Shown here: in pieces, positions 7,112 to 13,748 of the stretch
Position numbering within the stretch: position 1 is the first letter of the stretch
How the letters are laid out: every line of letters starts with the position of its first letter
Virus record (IMG/VR): IMGVR_UViG_3300048928_000674
Location: 1-54,784 of that record
DNA from: a virus
Strand: one strand, 5' to 3'
Length of the DNA stretch: 54,784 bases
Translations under genes and position numbers: made by a program
Notes under the pieces: model-generated
What the model was told of the DNA's origin: nothing
The model's input: only the letters and a program-made list of their open reading frames with translations
Database searches by the model: none

Positions 7112-8305
7112 ATGAGTAAGTACATGCCCCTGGCCGATTTTCTTCGGTCCCAGACTGTTAACTCCGTTGAGCTGACCTTTGCGCAAATTGATGAGCTAGT
7201 GGGCGGTCTGCCACCGGTCGCGAGAAATCACAACGCTTGGTGGGCAAATTCAAGGACTGATGATTCACACACCTGGGCCCATCTTTGGATCGAAGCTGGC
7301 TGGGAACGTAAGTGCCTTGACCTGAGTGCAGAGGTTGTCGTATTCGAGCGGCATTCACCCGAGCAAGAAACTTCGCGCTTCTGGTGGGTCAACCATAAGC
7401 AGACTTACCAAGCCGAACTTGAAGGGGGTTACATCTGGTCACCCACAAAAAATAAAAATGGCGCTCGAAACCAGACCTACATCAACCTGACGTTGGTTAG
7501 AACCGGTGACGTAGTTATTTCGTACGCTGGGGGGCAGATTCGGGCTATCGGTGTTGCGACTTCACTTTATACCGAACAGGCGAAGCCGGAAGCTTTTGGT
7601 CAAGCCGGGCTGAACTGGTCGGATACGGGATGGCTAGTTCCTATCGAGTGGACCGAGTTGGACAAGGCTGTTTCACCTAAGGACCACATTACTGCTATCA
7701 CAAGCCTCTTACCCGCGAAAAACTCCCCTTTACAAGAAAATGGCAACGGCAATCAGAGATGTTACCTCGCTAGTATCTCGCCCGAACTTGGCTCTCTCGT
7801 TCTCCGCCTATCCAATAGTGCTGGGAGCGCCATTCTCGAGCGGGTTCATGAGCTGGAGGACCAGGTGAGAGCGGACGAAGCCGAACGTGAAATCCTGTTG
7901 AATCAGGAACTGGCTTCTACAGAGCGGGAGCAGTTGGTCCGATCACGTGTCGGCCAGGGAACATTCCGCCTTCAGGTGCTGGAGCGTGAGAAGTCGTGCC
8001 GTCTGACCGGAGTTTCCGATAAGCGCTTCCTGATCGCTAGCCACATCAAGCCTTGGAAGGATTGCTCGAATGCAGAGCGATTGGATGGGAGCAATGGTTT
8101 GATGTTGGCCCCTCACGTGGACAAGCTCTTCGACCGTGGCTGGATAACTTTCCAGGACAACGGGGATTTGTTGGTTGCCGACGCTGCTAAGGAAATCGTG
8201 TCTGCCTGGGGGCTGACATCTAGCTTGAATGTCGGTAGCTTCACACTGGAGCAGCGAAGCTACCTGAGCCACCACCGCTCAGAAGTTTATAAGGGCAGGG
8301 TGTAG
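7112..8305 (+). CDS. Three-part HNH endonuclease with EVE-like domain, candidate modification-dependent restriction enzyme
   Basis: The 397-residue protein appears to have three parts. Residues 5-75 (KYMPLADFLRSQ ... AHLWIEAGW) resemble a small DUF7662-type domain. Residues 88-195 (FWWVNHKQTYQAE ... GDVVISYAGGQIRAIGV) look like an EVE/PUA-fold domain that reads modified bases. Residues 279-356 are an HNH_2-type nuclease with His311 (ASHIKPW), Asn328 and His335 (LAPHVDKLFD). Such combinations are known in restriction systems that attack modified DNA; that role is inferred. It has its own ribosome site (GAGG) and runs against the leftward operon. It is less GC-rich than its neighbours, which suggests defence cargo. 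Confidence 0.78.
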   Translation: MSKYMPLADFLRSQTVNSVELTFAQIDELVGGLPPVARNHNAWWANSRTDDSHTWAHLWIEAGWERKCLDLSAEVVVFERHSPEQETSRFWWVNHKQTYQAELEGGYIWSPTKNKNGARNQTYINLTLVRTGDVVISYAGGQIRAIGVATSLYTEQAKPEAFGQAGLNWSDTGWLVPIEWTELDKAVSPKDHITAITSLLPAKNSPLQENGNGNQRCYLASISPELGSLVLRLSNSAGSAILERVHELEDQVRADEAEREILLNQELASTEREQLVRSRVGQGTFRLQVLEREKSCRLTGVSDKRFLIASHIKPWKDCSNAERLDGSNGLMLAPHVDKLFDRGWITFQDNGDLLVADAAKEIVSAWGLTSSLNVGSFTLEQRSYLSHHRSEVYKGRV

Positions 8306-8364
8306 GAAAACGAATTGCCGGCACGCATCCACCTGGGCGGCCTGAAAGTGTAGTTGGAATGTGG

Positions 8365-9315
8365 CTATTCGCAGAGGCCGTAGGCAGAAGAGCATTTCTG
8401 TTTGCTGTCGGTGCGCGCTATCAGGTCGACCATGTCGAACTGGCGTCCGCCGCGGGATGTGTTAGCCCAGTCCACCATGCGGTCAATGCCATGGGTTTCG
8501 GCGCTGACCTTATCGTCGGATCGGACGGTGGGGTCAGTGACTGTGGCAAAAAACGTGGCCGCACCACGCTTGCTGGCGATGCTCACTAGGCGTTCCCACT
8601 CGCGCACTCTGTCCACTTCTTCCGGCCACCTGGAGGCGATCTCGCGGAGCTCATCCTTCGCGCAGTTGACGCATGGCATGCACCCAACACGGTTGCAGCC
8701 TTGGAGGTATAGCGGGTTTGGCTTGATGCCTGCGGCTCGGTGCGCCTCGAACACCGCATCCACAGGCCATTTAAGAATGGGGCGGTAGTTAAACAGGCCA
8801 CCGCCGACCTCGTCGCACTCAGGGAGGTAGCGGCGATTCAGTGACTCATCAGCCCGAACACCCTGCCACGAGAGCACCAGGTTTTCCCCAGTCATCAACG
8901 GCATGAACATGTCCTCGATGATCGGGTTTCGCTTAAGCTCATCTGTGCAGAAGCGGGCTTTAGTGCTGGGGAAGCGTCCCTTCCAGAGGCACATGTCGAG
9001 GAACGGGTTGCCAGTGGGATGCAGCACCTCCAGGGCGGCCAGCACTACTGCCTCGGGCACTCCATTTTCGCGCCACTTCGTCTCAATGAACTTGCGTTTC
9101 CCAGCAATCTGCCTGGCAAAGTCGGCCTTTACCCAGCGGATCGGCACCCCGACCGCCTCGGCCAGGTAGTGCACGTAGTCATAGGTGGCCGGGTGTTCGT
9201 GCCCGGTGTCAGCGAAAACGGCACTGAGGTTGGGCACCTCCAGCTCGCGGGCAACCAGCAGGGTGGCCGTACTGTCTTTGCCGCCGCTCATGCTGACGAT
9301 GTTGTATTCGGCCAT
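8365..9315 (-). CDS. PAPS reductase/ATP pyrophosphatase-like phage protein
   Basis: The 316-residue protein starts MAEYNIVSMSGGKDSTATLL at 9315 with AAGGA seven bases upstream. SGGKDS is the PP-loop of the adenine nucleotide alpha-hydrolase family. Downstream are FADTGHEHPATYDYV and a cysteine cluster (GCNRVGCMPCVNC) that may hold an iron-sulfur cluster. Phages often carry such proteins; DndC, which works in DNA phosphorothioation, has the same core but is longer. Whether this one acts on DNA, tRNA or sulfur metabolism cannot be told. It lies in the leftward operon, convergent with the HNH gene. Confidence 0.83.
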   Translation of the reverse strand: MAEYNIVSMSGGKDSTATLLVARELEVPNLSAVFADTGHEHPATYDYVHYLAEAVGVPIRWVKADFARQIAGKRKFIETKWRENGVPEAVVLAALEVLHPTGNPFLDMCLWKGRFPSTKARFCTDELKRNPIIEDMFMPLMTGENLVLSWQGVRADESLNRRYLPECDEVGGGLFNYRPILKWPVDAVFEAHRAAGIKPNPLYLQGCNRVGCMPCVNCAKDELREIASRWPEEVDRVREWERLVSIASKRGAATFFATVTDPTVRSDDKVSAETHGIDRMVDWANTSRGGRQFDMVDLIARTDSKQKCSSAYGLCE

Positions 9316-9417
9316 CGTGTGGTCCTTGCGTGCAGGCGCCGCCCTCGCCGGGCTGGCGTTGATATATGGTTTTGGGTTATGAGATAGGTTCAGATAGAGC
9401 TCTGTGGAGGGCTTGAA

Positions 9418-9627
9418 ATGACAGTTCGTGCGAAGCCAATTTTTAAGGTCAAGGAATACGCAGAAGGGCAGCCATGGATCTGCGTCGAGTACTGGGACAA
9501 TGAGCCAGGCATGCCGATGGGTACGTTCGGATTTGACCTTGCTCCGGAGACAACCCTCCAAAAGGCGCAGGAAGTGGCCAAATTCATGAATGACAACCTT
9601 GAGCAGTTCTCCTTTACTAAGTTGTGA
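9418..9627 (+). CDS. Small protein of unknown function, opposite strand to the operon
   Basis: The 69-residue product starts MTVRAKPIFKVKEYAEGQPW with GGAGGG eight bases before the ATG. It is compact and hydrophilic (YWDNEPGMPMGTFGFDLAPE) with a C-terminal helix. No family is recognised. It lies divergently just upstream of the PAPS-reductase-like gene, so it must have its own promoter. Confidence 0.6.
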   Translation: MTVRAKPIFKVKEYAEGQPWICVEYWDNEPGMPMGTFGFDLAPETTLQKAQEVAKFMNDNLEQFSFTKL

Positions 9628-9690
9628 ATTCTGTCCTCGCGGGGGAGGCGTTATCGTTGAATAGGGGAAGGCGCTGGCGGGCAGCTCGGG

Positions 9691-10254
9691 TTAGGCGGCT
9701 TTGCGTTGCTGAAGGATTTGCTGGCGCGCAGCTTCAAGCTCGCTTGCCATGATCTCCGTGGCGCCTTCGACCTGGTCGCCGTCATCGCTGAGCTTGAATC
9801 CGAGATGCAGGTAAACGGTGCCCTCCAGCTCGAAGAACACGCCGCCGCTGAGCCAGATCGTTCCCCAGTCGAGGCCAACGGCCTTCCATGTGTCATCGGC
9901 GCTGATCCGTGCCGGGCAGTGCTCGAGCCAAAGAGCCTTGAGTCGGTCATGCTCAGCCTTGATTGCAGGCCTTGCCTCCTTGGCGGTGCCCTTGGGAATT
10001 TTCGCGGCGGTTCGCAGCGATCTGTAACCGTGGTCATCCGGCCGACACCAATGCACATCCAGATCCCGGCTGGCGCTGATCTTCACGCCGCCGACGTACT
10101 TGTCGTTTCCGCTGTACATCGGGGAGCCAGGCCCGCCAAAGACCTCGGCGAGCCTCTCGCGCTTGAGGTGGAAGGCCTTGAGTTTCTCATCCCAAGCGCG
10201 CACCGCTTCGATCACGGCCGGGCAGGTGGTTTTGTAGTGGTAGCTGGTGCTCAT
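9691..10254 (-). CDS. Phage protein of unknown function
   Basis: The 187-residue protein starts MSTSYHYKTTCPAVIEAVRA at 10254, with GGAG six bases upstream; a Met four codons earlier (10266) is also possible. It has helical ends (ASELEAARQQILQQRKAA) and a beta-rich centre (WGTIWLSGGVFFELEGTVYL). No family is recognised. It belongs to the leftward early operon. Confidence 0.7.
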   Translation of the reverse strand: MSTSYHYKTTCPAVIEAVRAWDEKLKAFHLKRERLAEVFGGPGSPMYSGNDKYVGGVKISASRDLDVHWCRPDDHGYRSLRTAAKIPKGTAKEARPAIKAEHDRLKALWLEHCPARISADDTWKAVGLDWGTIWLSGGVFFELEGTVYLHLGFKLSDDGDQVEGATEIMASELEAARQQILQQRKAA

Positions 10255-10364
10255 GGCTTTCTCCATGCATGCGCCGCCCTCCGTGGCCGGATGCGGCATG
10301 GTGGTAAAGTGGATTGAGATCAGGTATGAAGTCGGCTCGATTCCCATGCCAACAAGGAAGGAAA

Positions 10365-10571
10365 ATGACCGATCTACGTATCATTGAGGAAAGCAATGCT
10401 CTTCTTGCCGTAATGAGCGCCGCCTCTGCAAAGCTGAAGGAGTTCTACGCTGAGCACGACAAGAATGAGGAGGGTTTCCGTGAGAAATCCCGTGAGCTTC
10501 AGCGCGCAGTGTTCCAGGCCCATTCGAAGTGGCTCAAATACGCGGAGCAGAACTTCGAAAACTGGGGCTAA
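10365..10571 (+). CDS. Small helical protein of unknown function, opposite strand to the operon
   Basis: The 68-residue product starts MTDLRIIEESNALLAVMSAA, with AAGGAAGG just upstream. It is almost entirely charged helix (AKLKEFYAEHDKNEEGFREK). Its last 38 bases overlap the end of the convergent gene 10534-10908. No family is recognised. It is the second short rightward gene in the otherwise leftward operon. Confidence 0.6.
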   Translation: MTDLRIIEESNALLAVMSAASAKLKEFYAEHDKNEEGFREKSRELQRAVFQAHSKWLKYAEQNFENWG

Positions 10572-10908
10572 CAACCTCATCGCCTGGATCCCGCCTAAGC
10601 TCAGCAGCGCTTGCCGCTTCGAACTGACGCGCTAGTTTTGGCGAGATGTAAAAAGCTGGCGCGTCAGGTCGTTCAAGACGGCGCGCCCGCTCTTCAGCAT
10701 CCTGAGCGATCCACGATAAGGCGAGGTCCTGCCAGAGCTCCTGCACTTGGTCATAGCCGTGACGCTCGATCTCGGCAGCCATGGCGGCCTTGATCCCTTC
10801 CGGCATGTTGAAGAACACCTTCTCTATGCCCAGCTTCTTCGCCTGGGCCTTCTGCCGGTTCCGGTAATCCGCAGAGTGCTTCGCGACACCCGTCTTTCCC
10901 TCGGCCAT
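10534..10908 (-). CDS. Small phage protein, possible ribbon-helix-helix type
   Basis: The 124-residue product begins MAEGKTGVAKHSADYRNRQK. A segment follows, LGIEKVFFNMPEGIKAAMAA, then a helix, that could form a strand-helix-helix DNA-binding fold like other small phage regulators. The C-terminal 40 residues look disordered. The DNA-binding idea is inference from the pattern. It is in the leftward operon, downstream of 10990-11535. Confidence 0.65.
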   Translation of the reverse strand: MAEGKTGVAKHSADYRNRQKAQAKKLGIEKVFFNMPEGIKAAMAAEIERHGYDQVQELWQDLALSWIAQDAEERARRLERPDAPAFYISPKLARQFEAASAAELRRDPGDEVVSPSFRSSAPRI

Positions 10909-10989
10909 GGCCGATACCTCCCAAGCCGCTGGGCGGCAGATTGATGTGCTGCTGGCGCCGGCCGTGCCGGACGCGCGCGGTGATGCGTT

Positions 10990-11535
10990 TCATGCTGTGT
11001 TGGCTTCTCGCTTTTCGGCGGTAGTCGGGAAGTTGATCTCGAACTCACGCAGCAGCCGCTTTAGCTGCTTGTCGGAGATCTTCATCAGCCGCACCACCTG
11101 ATATCTGGTCATGCAGAGGTTGCGGTAGGCGATGATCTGATCCGCTTTGTCCCTGTCGGCAGCCGGGTCGCTGAGCTTCTTGCCCAGGTTGCCCTTGCCG
11201 CGCCTTGGATCTGGCTTGAATTTGAATTGGCCGTCCAAGGCGTAACGGCTCAGGCAGCTCAATGACAGGCCGGTGTATGCAGCGGCTTCGGCATAAGTCA
11301 TGCGCTTCGCCAACTCGCGCACTTCTTCAATACGCATCTGGCGTCTTTCAGTGCGGGTTTTCAGCGGAGCGGCTTGCGCTCGTGCCGGCTCAAGATCACG
11401 GTGCGCGCGCCGCGGCACATAGTCTTTGGTCGGCAGGCTTTGCACCTGGCCGCCGTCGAGAAAGAAGCTGTCGATGCTCGCATTGAGCTGGGCTAGCACT
11501 GCACTGCGCTGGTCTTGATTTGGGCTGCCGATCAT
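10990..11535 (-). CDS. Phage protein with helix-turn-helix segments
   Basis: The 181-residue product has a central helix-turn-helix-like segment (MTYAEAAAYTGLSLSCLSRY) and a second one near the C-terminus (MTRYQVVRLMKISDKQLKRL), with basic linkers (PDPRRGKGNLGKKL). It is likely to bind DNA, but no target or family can be named. Its start overlaps the stop of 11532-11801 by four bases. Confidence 0.72.
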   Translation of the reverse strand: MIGSPNQDQRSAVLAQLNASIDSFFLDGGQVQSLPTKDYVPRRAHRDLEPARAQAAPLKTRTERRQMRIEEVRELAKRMTYAEAAAYTGLSLSCLSRYALDGQFKFKPDPRRGKGNLGKKLSDPAADRDKADQIIAYRNLCMTRYQVVRLMKISDKQLKRLLREFEINFPTTAEKREANTA

Positions 11536-11801
11536 TGAAGTCCGCCTCCCTTGCTCGCCGCACCTGCCTCCATCGCGTTAACAAAGCGCATGACGGCCCG
11601 ATAGGTGAAGGCATAGCCCTGAACGGCGCCAGTGGAGATCTCCACCACATCCCATTTTCCGTCCTTGCCCGATGCCTGGTACCGCGGTGCGGGCTGGTTG
11701 ACCTTGGCGTGCGCCTCGGCCCTCACTGACTTACTGCGCTCGAGCAAGGCCGCGAGCACGGCAAGCTTCTGCTCGAAAGCAGGGTGCATTGCTGTCTGCA
11801 T
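11532..11801 (-). CDS. Small phage protein of unknown function
   Basis: The 89-residue product starts MQTAMHPAFEQKLAVLAALL, with GAGGA about ten bases upstream of ATG 11801. A helical N-terminus precedes a segment GKWDVVEISTGAVQGYAFTY. No family is recognised. It is coupled to 10990-11535 by a four-base overlap and lies 20 bases downstream of the LuxR-type gene. Confidence 0.7.
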   Translation of the reverse strand: MQTAMHPAFEQKLAVLAALLERSKSVRAEAHAKVNQPAPRYQASGKDGKWDVVEISTGAVQGYAFTYRAVMRFVNAMEAGAASKGGGLQ

Positions 11802-11820
11802 GGGGTGATCCTCGGTAGGG

Positions 11821-12204
11821 TCAGGCGTGGTACTCGAAGGCCTCGGCCTTGCGAACGATTCGAACTTGGGCGGTGCGGCGCTCCGGCGCGCGGCGATCGC
11901 GGCGCATGGGGTCGCTGTCGTCGATCACCGCATGCATGGTGATGAGCGCGGCTAGGGCGATGCAGATCGGGCTGATGATCTGTTGGCGCATGGCCTTGGT
12001 GACCGCCTCGATGCGTCGGCCGGCTTCCAGCTTGAACAGGGCAGCCTCGATGCGGTTGGCCACGGTGCCCGGGCTTACCGCCATCTGGCGGGCGATTTCT
12101 TTGGTGGTGAGGCCCTGGGCCACCCACAGCAATGCTTCGAGCTCACGGGGAGCCAGCGCCTTGCCGAGCTGGCCAATCCATGACCCGCAAGTGATCGTTT
12201 CCAT
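11821..12204 (-). CDS. LuxR-type helix-turn-helix regulator with C-terminal hydrophobic helix
   Basis: The 127-residue product starts METITCGSWIGQLGKALAPR, with GAGGA seven bases before ATG 12204. Residues 18-65 are a LuxR/GerE-type DNA-binding domain (ELEALLWVAQGLTTKEIARQ, MAVSPGTVANRIEAA). A hydrophobic helix (ISPICIALAALITMHAVI) follows and then a basic tail. There is no receiver or ligand domain. It probably controls phage genes; the inverted repeats directly upstream are candidate targets. The frame is open upstream to 12336, but that part has no ribosome site. Confidence 0.78.
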   Translation of the reverse strand: METITCGSWIGQLGKALAPRELEALLWVAQGLTTKEIARQMAVSPGTVANRIEAALFKLEAGRRIEAVTKAMRQQIISPICIALAALITMHAVIDDSDPMRRDRRAPERRTAQVRIVRKAEAFEYHA

Positions 12205-12506
12205 GAAGTGTCCTCGGTGGGCTGCATTGGTCGTGACGCTCGCTGCCGCAAACCTCCCGGACCAGGGGAGGGCGAACGTCACGACCGATGCAGTCGAAAT
12301 AAGGTTAACGGTGGTGTTAATAGAGTTAACACTCATGGTGATGAGCCTTAAGTCTGCATCGGGGTGTGATCTGGGGGATCGTCCAGGCGAGGCCAGCTAG
12401 GCCCTGTAATCATTCCCCATTTACTCGGGGCGGCCTGCCATTCAGTTTCAGATCACACTCCGATGCAGCCTGGTGATGGGGAACCAGCTAGATCGGGCAG
12501 TTTTCG
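12205..12506. repeat. Gene-free segment with two long inverted repeats and a palindrome
   Basis: No gene is seen here. Arms CTGCATTGGTCGTGACG (12222-12238) and its near-complement at 12277-12293 form one inverted repeat, with a CCTCCC/GGGAGG hairpin nested inside. Arms at 12353-12372 and 12449-12468 form a second with 19 of 20 bases matched. All four arms begin or end with the same CTGCAT-type motif. Between them GTGTTAATAGAGTTAACAC (12313-12331) is a palindrome with 7-bp arms. This looks like a regulator-binding or RNA-structured region upstream of the LuxR-type gene. Confidence 0.6.
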
Positions 12507-12731
12507 TCAGGCTGACGTGGAGCAGGCTTCGAAGGCGGCGCGCTCCAGTTCGAGGCATTGCTCGTAGTGAGCCATCGCGATCGGCATGTGATAGCTATCC
12601 AGAGGCCATTTACTGACCTTGCAGCCTTGACCTGCCGGGCAGTGAAAGACGAACAGCTCGCCTTCTTCCTTGGCCATCTCCAGACTCACCTGGGCACCGC
12701 TATCGAAGCGGTCTTGAATAATCGTGGTCAT
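12507..12731 (-). CDS. Small phage protein of unknown function
   Basis: The 74-residue product begins MTTIIQDRFDSGAQVSLEMA and has two cysteines in a short FHCPAGQGCKVSKWP segment. No family is recognised. Its ATG overlaps the stop of the 42-codon frame upstream by four bases. It is the first clear gene downstream of the leftward promoter. Confidence 0.7.
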   Translation of the reverse strand: MTTIIQDRFDSGAQVSLEMAKEEGELFVFHCPAGQGCKVSKWPLDSYHMPIAMAHYEQCLELERAAFEACSTSA

Positions 12732-12856
12732 CTCGAATTGCTCCAGTGGACTCCCCCTGATGCGCCCCGCTTGAGGCGCACCGGGGAATCGTCTGGCGTC
12801 ACCGCCTCAGATGGCAGCTCTGCGCTCATTGCGTTGGCCTTGGGCTTCCCTCGCAT
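12728..12856 (-). CDS. Possible 42-residue early protein
   Basis: This short frame reads MRGKPKANAMSAELPSEAVT and then a basic stretch (SPVRLKRGASGGVHW). Its TGA overlaps the ATG of 12507-12731, the same coupling used throughout this operon, which is the main support. The ribosome site is poor. A 29-codon alternative frame (12807-12896) is Arg-rich (QRNERRAAI) and overlaps it. One of the two could occupy the place of lambda N, but there is no sequence match to prove that. Confidence 0.4.
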   Translation of the reverse strand: MRGKPKANAMSAELPSEAVTPDDSPVRLKRGASGGVHWSNSR

Positions 12857-13167
12857 CGCCTTCAATCTGAATACGGCGGTGGTCGTTGGGGATCATGTTG
12901 CTCCGCGCTTGAGTGCAGCCCTTCGGCCGGCTGAGTAGGGCACGTATGCGCGGATTGCCGACCCGTTTTGTCGGCTGGGCTTAATGCTTCATTGGCAGGT
13001 TCCTCCTATGGTTTTTGATCCGCTCCACGCTCATCGCCGGGTTTCCCCACCACTGCCTGCTGCAGCTACTGGCTACGCATCAGGTGGCTCGCATGGTTTG
13101 GCGTCCTCCCATGGGGGAGTCCGGCAGCTATCCAGAGGCTGCGTGGTCGACGACTTAGCTTGTCCCG

Positions 13168-13223
13168 ACCCAGGTAATGGCCTGGGTGCGTCGAGGTGGT
13201 CACGTCTGGTTGTGTAAAGAGCG
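13168..13223 (-). promoter_or_regulatory. nut-like site: boxA plus stem-loop in the leftward leader
   Basis: On the minus strand CGCTCTTTACACA (13211-13223) closely matches the boxA element of lambda nut sites and ribosomal leaders. About 25 bases further downstream ACCCAGG and CCTGGGT (13168-13187) form a 7-bp stem with a 6-base loop, in the place of boxB. It lies 50 bases downstream of pL. Function as an antitermination site is inferred. The roughly 300 bases between it and the first leftward genes hold only a strong AGGAGG in front of a three-codon frame. Confidence 0.55.
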
Positions 13224-13269
13224 GCGGCTGCCGTAGCTGCCTGCCGGTGTCGATCCGGCGACGAGGTCA

Positions 13270-13311
13270 AAGTTAACCGGCGGTAAATTTCACGTCAATA
13301 CCGGCGGTTAA
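13270..13311 (-). promoter_or_regulatory. Leftward early promoter pL with operators oL1 and oL2
   Basis: On the minus strand TTGACG (13293-13298) and TAACTT (13270-13275) are spaced 17 bases, a good sigma-70 promoter. Two 15-bp sites of the consensus TTAACCGGCGGTTAA lie on it: 13273-13287 in the spacer and 13297-13311 over the -35. Their centres are 24 bases apart. The same motif occurs three times beside cI and cro. Repression by CI is therefore expected. Confidence 0.8.
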
Positions 13312-13348
13312 TTATTTTTTCGATCGGGCGCGATAAGATCGTGGAAGG

Positions 13349-13364
13349 CTGTACGCATATACAG
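13349..13364 (+). promoter_or_regulatory. LexA (SOS) box upstream of the DUF1654 gene
   Basis: CTGTACGCATATACAG fits the LexA operator form CTG-N10-CAG and is nearly palindromic. It lies 16 bases before the ATG of 13380-13709, overlapping its likely promoter. A second such box is at 47035-47050. The gene should be induced by DNA damage through host LexA. Confidence 0.75.
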
Positions 13365-13379
13365 TATTGGAGGTAGGAA

Positions 13380-13709
13380 ATGGGAGCGGCACAAGGATTT
13401 GCTATGTCAGCGCCTCGCGAGGAACTGACAGGCATGGAGAAACTGGGGCTGAGAGTCTCTGCAATGATCAATTCCCCGCTTGCCCAGTTCGGGAGGAAGG
13501 TTCTGATCCATCAGCTGGACACGGACAGTGATCAGGATTGGGGGGCGATCATGGAGCTGCTGTCAGAGACTGACGGCCTGGACATGACGTTCTGTGACGA
13601 CGGATCGGTGATCCTGCAATGGGATGCGCCGACGGATGACGATCGGATGATCGAAAGGGATGTGGAGCTGGGGGTGGTTAGGCAGGAAGAGGAGGAGGCG
13701 CCTTTCTGA
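13380..13709 (+). CDS. DUF1654 protein, SOS-regulated
   Basis: The 109-residue product contains MEKLGLRVSAMINSPLAQFG and, further on, DWGAIMELLSETDGLDM and DDGSVILQWDAP. This pattern is the DUF1654 family, found almost only in Pseudomonas. Function is unknown. It has a strong ribosome site (GGAGG) and a LexA box just upstream. It stands alone between the leftward promoter and the GHKL-Shedu gene, on the opposite strand from both, and converges on the latter. Confidence 0.83.
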   Translation: MGAAQGFAMSAPREELTGMEKLGLRVSAMINSPLAQFGRKVLIHQLDTDSDQDWGAIMELLSETDGLDMTFCDDGSVILQWDAPTDDDRMIERDVELGVVRQEEEEAPF

Positions 13710-13713
13710 CTGT

Positions 13714-13736
13714 GATGGGCCTATAGAAGGCCCATC
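13714..13736. terminator. Hairpin between convergent genes
   Basis: GATGGGCC and GGCCCATC form an 8-bp stem with a 7-base loop between the stops of 13380-13709 and 13749-15764. There is no long T-run, so termination strength is uncertain. The position suggests a two-way terminator. Confidence 0.55.
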
Positions 13737-13748
13737 GCCTGAATCGGG

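Noticed and set aside
10751-10993. 80-codon leftward frame starting at the end of 10990-11535
   Set aside because: Its start overlaps the upstream stop, but most of it lies in another frame over 10534-10908 and its translation is Gly/Arg-rich noise.
12558-12938. 126-codon rightward open frame
   Set aside because: It opposes the better supported leftward genes 12507-12731 and 12728-12856 and has no ribosome site.
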